Below, one piece after another: positions 1 through 5,403 of a DNA stretch of 5,810 nt. A model generated the notes under the pieces. That model was not told where the DNA came from and ran no database searches. It saw only the letters and a program-made list of their open reading frames with translations. The translations under genes were made by a program, and so were the position numbers. Origin of the DNA: Verrucomicrobiota bacterium (GTDB lineage Bacteria; Verrucomicrobiota; Verrucomicrobiia; Chthoniobacterales; UBA10450); assembly GCA_003219925.1 (NCBI GenBank), contig QHQU01000139.1, forward strand, positions 1-5,810, written 5' to 3'. How positions within the stretch are numbered: position 1 is the first letter of the stretch; each line of letters begins with the position of its first letter.

Positions 1-1
1 T

Positions 2-862
2 TTTGCGGTTGTTCTGCGTCGGCTCGAGGCCACCGTTCCCACTTTGGAAACACTTCACCTCCCCGGCATTTTCAGGGAAATCACGAAGGAAAAAACGGGA
101 CTCGTGCTCGTCACCGGTGCGACCGGAAGCGGTAAAACGACCACTTTAGCGGCGATGCTCAATGAAATTAACGCAACTAAGGCGGTGCACATCGTGACGC
201 TGGAAGATCCGATTGAGTTCGTTCATCCATTTCTTAAGGGGACATTCAATCAGCGCGAGCTGGGTCAGGATTTTAACAATTATGCCAACGGCCTGCGGGC
301 GGCGTTGCGGCAGGCGCCGAAAGTCATTCTCGTGGGTGAAATGCGCGACCGTGCCACGGTCGAAATCGCGTTGATGGCGTCAGAGACTGGTCATCTTGTT
401 CTGAGCACGCTCCACACCGTCGACGCCGGCCAGTCGATCAATCGTATTCTCGGTATGTTCACCCTCGGCGAAGAGCAACAACTGCGCGTCCGCCTGTCCG
501 ATGTCCTGCGCTACGTCGTCAGCCAGCGGTTGGCGCCGAAAACGGGCGGTGGTCGTCAGTTGCTCATGGAAATCATGGGGAACAATTTGCGAACCAAGGA
601 AGCAGTCGCCCTCGGGGAGACCGAGCATCGCAATTTCTATGAAATCATCGAAGCCAGTTCACAATTGGGCTGGATGACTTTCGATCAATGCATTCTCAAT
701 GCCTTCCAAAACGATTTGATCAGCGAAGAAACCGCGGGTCTTTACGCCTCGCGCAAAGGCACCGTTGCCCGCGGGATCGATCTCATTCTAAAAACGCGCG
801 GCGTGAACAGCGAACTCGAATCCGGTCTGCGCATGGACGTCCCAACCAACGCTTTCGTCTAG
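2..862 (+). CDS. PilT/PilU-type type IV pilus retraction ATPase, 5' partial
   Basis: This is the C-terminal 286 residues of a secretion-type AAA-like hexameric ATPase that powers pilus retraction (twitching motility) at the inner-membrane base of the type IV pilus. The frame is open to the left window edge, so the start and the N-terminal PAS-like domain are outside; the first visible TTG (44) lies mid-domain and is not the start. Numbering from the first visible codon: Walker A GATGSGKT at 39-46, Asp box VTLEDPIEF at 65-73, Walker B VILVGEMRD at 108-116 with the catalytic Glu at 113, and His box TGHLVLSTLHT at 129-139. A C-terminal QLGWMTFDQ segment matches the PilT/PilU helical domain. The PilT-typical AIRNLIREGK motif is not recognisable, so I cannot choose between PilT and PilU. 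It heads a three-gene run with gaps of 3 and 2 bases. Confidence 0.93.
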   Translation, partial: FAVVLRRLEATVPTLETLHLPGIFREITKEKTGLVLVTGATGSGKTTTLAAMLNEINATKAVHIVTLEDPIEFVHPFLKGTFNQRELGQDFNNYANGLRAALRQAPKVILVGEMRDRATVEIALMASETGHLVLSTLHTVDAGQSINRILGMFTLGEEQQLRVRLSDVLRYVVSQRLAPKTGGGRQLLMEIMGNNLRTKEAVALGETEHRNFYEIIEASSQLGWMTFDQCILNAFQNDLISEETAGLYASRKGTVARGIDLILKTRGVNSELESGLRMDVPTNAFV

Positions 863-865
863 GCC

Positions 866-1330
866 ATGGAAAAAGACGATTTACAGTTATTTGAAGCCGG
901 CGAAAGCACCGCGCTGGTCTGCATCGATCACGAGCAATACCAGAAGATGGTAGTGCCGCAGTTGACCGATCTGAAGTACAAAGTCCACGTGGGCCTTCAC
1001 GAAGAAGATGTGCTGCTCAAGCTGCGCACTTATTCTTATGACGTCATTGTCGTTTACGAAAACTTCAAGGGCTCAGCTCTCGCGACCAATCCAATCCTGC
1101 AAAAGCTCGTCTGCGAATCCGCTGCCCAACGGCGCGAGCAATTTGTTGTCTTGCTCAGCCATCTTTTTCCGACCAACGATTCCATGGCTGCGTTTGTTCA
1201 CAGCGTCGATCGAATTGTTAATATTGCCGATCTACCGAACTTCAAACCAGTTCTCCGCCGAGGGATGACCGAACATCGGGAGATGTATCATTTTTTCCAA
1301 TCGACGTTGAAGACGGTCCAGACGATGTAA
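866..1330 (+). CDS. Hypothetical protein, probable degenerate receiver (pseudo-receiver) domain
   Basis: This 154-residue soluble protein is not one I recognise by name. Its ATG lies 3 bases after the ATPase stop, and the acetyltransferase frame opens 2 bases after its own stop, so it is almost certainly co-transcribed with both. The alternation of hydrophobic strands and helices suggests a CheY-like fold: ALVCID at 16-21, DVIVVYE at 59-65, QFVVLLS at 92-98 and RIVNIADL at 116-123. The acidic end of strand 1 (D21) and the Ser/Thr at the end of strand 4 (S98) are present. The phospho-acceptor position holds Tyr/Glu (Y64/E65) rather than Asp, and no Lys is seen at the end of strand 5. If the fold is right, it probably cannot be phosphorylated normally and would work as a constitutive protein-protein adaptor. 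It has no signal peptide or membrane segment. The gene call is firm; the fold is inference. Confidence 0.82.
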   Translation: MEKDDLQLFEAGESTALVCIDHEQYQKMVVPQLTDLKYKVHVGLHEEDVLLKLRTYSYDVIVVYENFKGSALATNPILQKLVCESAAQRREQFVVLLSHLFPTNDSMAAFVHSVDRIVNIADLPNFKPVLRRGMTEHREMYHFFQSTLKTVQTM

Positions 1331-1332
1331 TC

Positions 1333-1911
1333 TTGTCGCAGGATCTTGCCGGCGCGTCCAAGGTGCGCCGGTTGCCTAAGCGCATACACCTCACCATGAA
1401 AAAGACGGGATGGGTCAATTTTGTCTGGGACTTGGCCGGGAACGAATTGCCAGCGGTTGCCACGCCGAGGCAGTACCGCTTGAGCCTGGTCAAAGCCGCG
1501 GAACGCGAGCAATTGCAAGCTGTGATCGAGAAATCTTTCGTGCTCGATCCCGGTTGGAACGCGGCGCTGCACATGATTGACGCGCAGGTCAAAAGCTCAA
1601 TCGCCGCTGCGTTCGATTCGGAATCTGCCAACTGGCTGGCGCTTCAACATGGTGCCCGCATCGTTGGTGGTACTTTGCTAATGACTGACCCTGGTGCGCC
1701 GGCGCAACTTCTCCCGGGGCCGTGTATCCTGATGGAATATCGGAACCGCGGTCTTGGTACTTTGTTGCTCTGCTCTGCGTTACGCCATTTGCGAGGCGCC
1801 GGGATGATGCGGGCCTGCGCCAAAACCCGAGTGAACTCACCAGCTGCGCGCTTTTTGTATCCGAAATTCGGCGGCCAATCCTCCCTGATCGAGCCGCTCC
1901 TGGCAGCGTAA
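1333..1911 (+). CDS. GNAT-family N-acetyltransferase
   Basis: This protein of 192 residues (171 from the alternative start) is predicted to transfer an acetyl group from acetyl-CoA to an amine; the substrate is unknown. The GNAT core runs from about residue 48 to the end. Motif A is EYRNRGLGT at 135-143, which fits the acetyl-CoA pyrophosphate loop R/QxxGxG, preceded by the strand GPCILM (129-134). The last part, N168 to Y176 and FGG (179-181), matches the usual N...FY...GF region that supplies the general-acid Tyr. The start is uncertain. A TTG at 1333, 2 bases after the upstream stop, would suit translational coupling, while ATG 1396 is also in frame. Neither has a convincing Shine-Dalgarno, and residues 1-45 do not look like conserved GNAT sequence. 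Its place behind the pilus ATPase hints at a linked role but does not prove one. Confidence 0.82.
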   Translation: MSQDLAGASKVRRLPKRIHLTMKKTGWVNFVWDLAGNELPAVATPRQYRLSLVKAAEREQLQAVIEKSFVLDPGWNAALHMIDAQVKSSIAAAFDSESANWLALQHGARIVGGTLLMTDPGAPAQLLPGPCILMEYRNRGLGTLLLCSALRHLRGAGMMRACAKTRVNSPAARFLYPKFGGQSSLIEPLLAA

Positions 1912-1935
1912 CCCATAGCGCAGTCCTCGTGGCCG

Positions 1936-1966
1936 TGGGCCAGCAGGCATCTTGCCCGCTGTTCCC
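1936..1966. terminator. Hairpin between convergent genes, possible bidirectional terminator or dispersed repeat
   Basis: An imperfect inverted repeat has arms CAGCAGGC (1941-1948) and GCCCGCTG (1954-1961) around the 5-base loop ATCTT, with one mismatch; further outer pairing GGG/CCC is possible after a mismatch. It sits in the 63-base gap between the convergent acetyltransferase and cupin genes, where a shared terminator is expected. No T-tract follows on either strand, so intrinsic termination is not assured. The wording resembles the palindromic repeats at 5141-5402, which suggests it may be a dispersed repeat that also serves as a 3' end. Confidence 0.5.
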
Positions 1967-1974
1967 GCAATGGT

Positions 1975-2283
1975 CTAATATTCCGGCGGCGAATAGGTAT
2001 TAAAGGTAACCGCGTCGGCTGAGCCTCGGTTACTGAACTTGTGTCGCGTACCTGCAGAAATCACAATCACATCGCCTTCTCGCAAAGTGACTGTTTCATC
2101 CGCAATCTCACCTTCGACTTCCCCGCCCAAGACTAACAAAACCTGATCGCTTTTCTTATGACCTTCCGGTTCGCTGCCGGATGATTTGCCCGGTTTCAAT
2201 ATCATTACAGCCGTCTGGGTTCGCTTTGTTGTTTGCAGCACTTCAAACCAATCGCTCGCTTCGCGAATATTTTTTACGTTCAT
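1975..2283 (-). CDS. Small single-domain cupin protein
   Basis: This 102-residue protein forms a single beta-barrel cupin. The first cupin motif lies around 36-60 (H42, then D46-Q47, with VLGGEVEGEI as strand and turn). The second is EGDVIVISAGTRHKFSN at 69-85, with H81 and N85. Small cupins are usually metal-binding enzymes or sensor/storage proteins; the function here is unknown. The usual HxH pair is reduced to one His (K44 in the second place) and the motif-1 Glu position appears as Gln 47, so metal ligation may be altered or absent. The ending YSPPEY is common in small cupins. The ATG overlaps the stop of the BNR gene by four bases (ATGA), indicating translational coupling and one transcript with it. 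No signal peptide is visible, so it probably acts in the cytoplasm even though its partner looks exported. Confidence 0.88.
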   Translation of the reverse strand: MNVKNIREASDWFEVLQTTKRTQTAVMILKPGKSSGSEPEGHKKSDQVLLVLGGEVEGEIADETVTLREGDVIVISAGTRHKFSNRGSADAVTFNTYSPPEY

Positions 2284-4937
2284 TGGTCGTTCTGCGGTTC
2301 GAATCCGCCCCGCGGCGTGATCCCTTCGGCCAGGTCTACGTGAAAGGTTTGCTTCATCTTGTTCGGTCCGAAGGAAAATTCCGCGGTGTAATCCCCGCTC
2401 GACATTAATTTTTTCGGATCATCCCCACCATATTTCGTCAGCACATCGTCGGTCGGACGCAGATCCCAATTCAAACGCGTGAATCCTGCGACGCCGGGCG
2501 CCTTCAAATTCGCCACCGGCGCACCGGTTGCATTCGTGATCGCAATTTTAATTTCATCACCGGTGAAATCTTTCACCCACACCGTGAACAGCGCGCCTTC
2601 CGCGGGATTGGCGCCACGATAAACGCCTTTGCCATTCCACTCCGAAAATCCAGAGGGCGCGTAAGCACCGTTCACTGGACGCACGCTGAATAAATGCGCT
2701 GGTTTACTCGCGATTTCCGGCGTCAATTCACGGAATGGCCGCGCGTCATCGAGCACGTAGATGCTTCGTCCATGCGTCGCGATTACCAGGTCGAAAGTGC
2801 GCGGATGAATCTGCAAGTCGTCCACCCGCACCGGCGGCAAATCGCCAACCCGGACCCAGTGCACCCCCTGGTCGAAAGAGGCGAACGCGCCGAGATGCGT
2901 GCCCGCATAAAGCAGTTTCGGATTTACCGGATCTTCGCGGATTACTTCCACCGGGTCGTTCGCCGGAAGGTCGCCGGTAATATTCGTCCAGGTCTTCCCG
3001 CCGTCAGACGTACGCGCCAGCATCGGTCGATCGTCTCCTACCCTATAACCGCTCGCGGCGACGTAACCGACATTCGCATCTTGCGCGCCCGGTTCGATTC
3101 GTACGATCCATTGGTTGCGCAACGGTTCGGGCAAATTTGCCGTCAACTCTGTCCATTTCCCACCATCGTCTTGCGTAACCCAGAGCCGGCCATCGTCAGT
3201 CCCGGCCCACAAAGTTCCAGCGCGCACCGGCGATTCCGCCAATGAATAAACAACTCCATAAACTTCAGCGCCGCTTCCGACCACTCGCGTTTTCTCCGGC
3301 TCGTTCCGCGACAAGTCGGGACTGATGACCGCGTAATGCTCCGCCCGATCGGTCAGGCGAAACACGTGATTGCCGCCGAGGTAAAGCACGCCCGGTTTGT
3401 GCCGGCTCATAATTAGCGGCGAATTCCAATGGAAACGCGTCGGCTCGCGTCCTTCGGGCGATTGCGGCTTCAAAATGCGCAGCTCGCCCGTGCGCATGTT
3501 AAATCGATGCACTACGCCTTCCTGGTTATCGCCATAAAACGTGTCGCGATCAGCCGGATCGAACAGCACATAAAACCCATCGGCGCCGGTGAAGGGCGTC
3601 CAATCACAATTGCGGATGCCTTCCTTGCTTTGCACTGCGCTTGGACCAACCCAGTTGCAATTATCCTGCAAACCACCGGCGATCCGGTAAATCGGGCGCG
3701 AGTCGTCTAACGAGATGCGGTAGAATTCGCCAGCTGGGATCCGATTCAAATGTTCCCAACCTTTGCCGCCGGCGTAGCTTTGATAAACGCCACCATCGTT
3801 TCCGACAATCAAACGCAACGAGACCGGCGGTTTCGGTGGCTTGTTCTTGTCCTCGGGTTTCGGCGGTTTCGGCGGCGGCGCACTTCCATTTTGAATGGCC
3901 AGCGCGTGCATATCCGGATGCAATTTGTCCGAAAGATCCTCGCGGAAAGTTTTTCCGCCATCATCCGAAACGAGAAGTGCGAAGCCGAGTAAATAAACCC
4001 GCTGATCGTTCGCGGGATCGATCCGAATCTGGCTGAAATAGAATGGGCGCGGATCGAGATCGCTGGTGCGTTTCCATGTTTCGCCCCCATCCTCCGAACG
4101 AAAAATCCCGCCGCGTTTACTGTGAATATCGGTGAAATCATTTGCGCCACCTTCGTCGCTCTGCACCACCGCCATCACGATCTTGGGATTCGCCGCTGTT
4201 ACCGCGAGACCGATCTTTCCCGTTAGCGTCGGCAAACCATTGCTGCATTTTTTCCATGTCCCACCCCCGTTCGTACTCTTGAAAATGCCGCCAATGTCTT
4301 CTCCATTTGTCGCGGAAATACCGTAAGCGAAACTCCACGGTGTGCGGCGTCGCCCATAAAGCGCCGCGTAAATTATTTCCGAATTGTCCGGCGCCATCGC
4401 GACATCAATGCAGCCCACGCGTGCGTTCTGCGACGCGGGCGCAGTCAGAACCGATTTCCAAGATTTTCCCGAGTCAGTCGTTTTGAACAAACCCCGGTCA
4501 CCCCCATCCGCCCAAACGTTTCCGAGGGCAGCAACATAGGCCGTTTCGGGACTTTTCGGGTGAACTACGATACGTCCTATAGCGCGACTGTTCTCCAGCC
4601 CAACGTGCTGCCACGTGCTCCCACCATCGCTGGAACGATAAACGCCATTCCCCCATTCCGCCGAGTTACGGTCGGTTGGTTCACCCGTCCCCACCCATAC
4701 AATATCGGAATCGCCCGATGCGATCGTGACCGCACCAATTGACTGCACCGGTTGCTTGTCGAAAACGGCATCGAACGTCACGCCATTGTCATTGGTCTTG
4801 AACAAGCCGCCGGTTGAAAGCCCGACGAAAAAGACGGCTGGATTTCTTGGATCAATCGCAAGGTCCGATACCCTGCCGCCCATCGCCGCCGGCCCGATTG
4901 ACCGCGCCTTGAAATTTTTAAACAGGATGTCGGTCAA
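2280..4937 (-). CDS. BNR/Asp-box (VPS10/sortilin-like) tandem beta-propeller protein
   Basis: This 885-residue protein belongs to the large 'glycosyl hydrolase BNR / WD40-YVTN-BNR-like' group found in environmental bacteria. Members are typically secreted; the biochemical role is generally unproven, so glycosidase activity should not be assumed. Asp boxes (S/T-x-D-x-G-x-T-W type) occur at about 47-55, 102-109, 153-160, 221-228, 281-288, 324-331, 588-595, 643-650 and 687-694, consistent with two propellers. A Pro/Lys-rich insert (353-371) separates them. Residues about 745-870 form an Ig/FlgD-like end domain containing RLNWDLRPTD at 821-830. The only in-frame start after the upstream stop is TTG 4937, with a GGAGG 14 bases upstream. 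However, the open frame continues to 5039 as a Pro/Ser/Ala-rich segment, and a signal-peptide-like stretch lies in another frame just beyond, so the true start is likely near 5043 with a frameshift. The cupin gene overlaps its stop. Confidence 0.93.
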   Translation of the reverse strand: MTDILFKNFKARSIGPAAMGGRVSDLAIDPRNPAVFFVGLSTGGLFKTNDNGVTFDAVFDKQPVQSIGAVTIASGDSDIVWVGTGEPTDRNSAEWGNGVYRSSDGGSTWQHVGLENSRAIGRIVVHPKSPETAYVAALGNVWADGGDRGLFKTTDSGKSWKSVLTAPASQNARVGCIDVAMAPDNSEIIYAALYGRRRTPWSFAYGISATNGEDIGGIFKSTNGGGTWKKCSNGLPTLTGKIGLAVTAANPKIVMAVVQSDEGGANDFTDIHSKRGGIFRSEDGGETWKRTSDLDPRPFYFSQIRIDPANDQRVYLLGFALLVSDDGGKTFREDLSDKLHPDMHALAIQNGSAPPPKPPKPEDKNKPPKPPVSLRLIVGNDGGVYQSYAGGKGWEHLNRIPAGEFYRISLDDSRPIYRIAGGLQDNCNWVGPSAVQSKEGIRNCDWTPFTGADGFYVLFDPADRDTFYGDNQEGVVHRFNMRTGELRILKPQSPEGREPTRFHWNSPLIMSRHKPGVLYLGGNHVFRLTDRAEHYAVISPDLSRNEPEKTRVVGSGAEVYGVVYSLAESPVRAGTLWAGTDDGRLWVTQDDGGKWTELTANLPEPLRNQWIVRIEPGAQDANVGYVAASGYRVGDDRPMLARTSDGGKTWTNITGDLPANDPVEVIREDPVNPKLLYAGTHLGAFASFDQGVHWVRVGDLPPVRVDDLQIHPRTFDLVIATHGRSIYVLDDARPFRELTPEIASKPAHLFSVRPVNGAYAPSGFSEWNGKGVYRGANPAEGALFTVWVKDFTGDEIKIAITNATGAPVANLKAPGVAGFTRLNWDLRPTDDVLTKYGGDDPKKLMSSGDYTAEFSFGPNKMKQTFHVDLAEGITPRGGFEPQNDQ

Positions 4938-5043
4938 TTTCGGCGGGGCGACCTCCGGAACGGGCGAAGACGCCGCGGAAGGAGACGATGGACTTGTTGT
5001 AGGCGCAAGTAAGAAGGACGACGGCTGAGACGATTGCTTTCAC
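4938..5043 (-). other. Probable frameshifted N-terminus of the BNR gene: signal peptide plus linker
   Basis: On the minus strand a GTG at 5043-5041 opens a frame reading V(M)KAIVSAVVLL, a short positive start and hydrophobic core typical of a Sec signal peptide. That frame then runs on as a non-propeller sequence. From about 5009 down to 4938 the frame of the BNR protein instead reads LAPTTSPSSPSAASS and onward, a Pro/Ser/Ala-rich linker that leads straight into the first propeller. Removing one base around 5008-5016 would join the two into one plausible exported N-terminus. This could be a true mutation, an assembly error, or chance; no start codon exists in the BNR frame between its upstream stop (5042-5040) and TTG 4937. 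Confidence 0.55.
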
Positions 5044-5140
5044 AGCTTTATATTTCGACAGGACTCGGTCATTTGTCGATTCGGTCGCGATGGAAAAACC
5101 GACTGGCGAAAAATTGCTGGCCCCACAACTAACTATTTCT

Positions 5141-5167
5141 GATAGGGCGAGACTCCGTTGAGCCGCC
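5141..5167 (-). repeat. Palindromic element A, tail on the minus strand
   Basis: Read on the minus strand, this element starts GGCGGCTCAACGG and ends CGCCCTATC. The arms GGCG/CGCC and CTC/GAG around a CGTT loop give an imperfect hairpin. Its CGCCCTA end resembles the tails of the other elements in this gap, but in opposite orientation. Confidence 0.5.
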
Positions 5168-5172
5168 TTTGC

Positions 5173-5228
5173 CAAGGAACGGCGGTTTCCAAACCGCCGA
5201 CGGCGATCTGTATGATCGCCGCTCCTTG
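5173..5228. repeat. Nested cloverleaf-like palindrome
   Basis: Outer arms CAAGGAACGG (5173-5182) and CCGCTCCTTG (5219-5228) pair with one mismatch. They enclose two complete hairpins. The first is GGCGGTTT-CC-AAACCGCC at 5181-5198. The second is CGGCGATC-TGTAT-GATCGCCG at 5201-5221. The outer and inner arms share a few bases, so the full structure would be a compact three-way junction. The design is that of a mobile palindromic repeat rather than a simple terminator. No coding frame crosses it convincingly. Confidence 0.7.
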
Positions 5229-5233
5229 ACAAC

Positions 5234-5260
5234 GGCAAGCGGGAGCGCTTGCCCTACAAT
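5234..5260 (+). repeat. Palindromic element B with CCCTACAAT tail
   Basis: A perfect 8-base stem GGCAAGCG (5234-5241) and CGCTTGCC (5246-5253) encloses the loop GGAG and is followed by CTACAAT. Part of it (GCGCTTGCCCT, 5245-5255) recurs inverted at 5338-5348 as an exact 11-base match, suggesting a second, decayed copy in the opposite orientation. Confidence 0.65.
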
Positions 5261-5279
5261 CCAATGCATGGTTCCCCGC

Positions 5280-5302
5280 CTCTGCAGAGCGTCGCCCTAC
5301 CA
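5280..5302 (+). repeat. Palindromic element C with GCCCTACCA tail
   Basis: The perfect 10-base palindrome CTCTGCAGAG (5280-5289) is followed by CGTCGCCCTACCA. The tail matches the pattern hairpin plus CCCTAC seen in elements B and D, which is why I group it with them despite the short stem. Confidence 0.45.
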
Positions 5303-5370
5303 GACTTGGCGTGATTACTTTTCCGCCAAAGGCTTGGAGGGCAAGCGCGTCGCTGGTCGAAGCAATTTAA

Positions 5371-5402
5371 CCCGGCGGCCGGGAACACCTGTCCTACAAT
5401 TT
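5371..5402 (+). repeat. Palindromic element D with TCCTACAATTT tail
   Basis: A GC-only stem CCCGG-CGG-CCGGG (5371-5383) is followed by AACACCTGTCCTACAAT, the same tail as element B. It ends one base before the stop codon of the RES gene, so on the minus strand it forms a hairpin about 20 bases after that stop and could help end the RES transcript, though no T-tract follows. Confidence 0.55.
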
Positions 5403-5403
5403 G

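Larger units (their letters stand above)
5044..5403. other. Gene-free gap of 360 bases filled with palindromes
   Basis: No supportable gene is seen here; open frames on either strand are short and unlike known proteins. The right two thirds (5141-5402) is a chain of palindromic elements. The left third (5044-5140), just upstream of the BNR gene, should hold its promoter. On the minus strand a TATAAA-like hexamer lies about 6 bases before the GTG at 5043, too close for a normal leader and without a well-spaced -35, so I do not call a promoter. Confidence 0.6.

Noticed and set aside
44..46. TTG as the start of the pilus ATPase
   Set aside because: The frame is open to the left edge and the preceding residues continue the domain; starting here would remove the segment before the Walker A region.
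2694..3245. Plus-strand open frame of 183 codons inside the BNR gene
   Set aside because: It is the antisense reading of a clear coding sequence, Arg/His-rich, and has no recognisable motif.
5045..5055. TATAAA-like -10 box for the BNR gene on the minus strand
   Set aside because: It lies only about 6 bases before the GTG and lacks a suitably spaced -35, so it would require a leaderless transcript.
5040..5072. Ten-codon minus-strand open frame starting ATG 5072, a possible leader peptide
   Set aside because: No ribosome binding site or attenuator structure accompanies it, and it is expected by chance.
4918..5238. Separate minus-strand gene of about 106 codons upstream of and overlapping the BNR gene
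   Set aside because: Only the stretch after GTG 5043 looks protein-like (a signal peptide). The upstream half runs through the palindromes and the downstream half is an off-frame reading of the BNR linker.
5280..5289. CTCTGCAGAG as a repressor operator
   Set aside because: It is far from any start codon, and its CCCTACC tail links it better to the neighbouring repeats.
5141..5402. CRISPR array
   Set aside because: The palindromes differ from one another and have neither a constant repeat length nor regular spacers.
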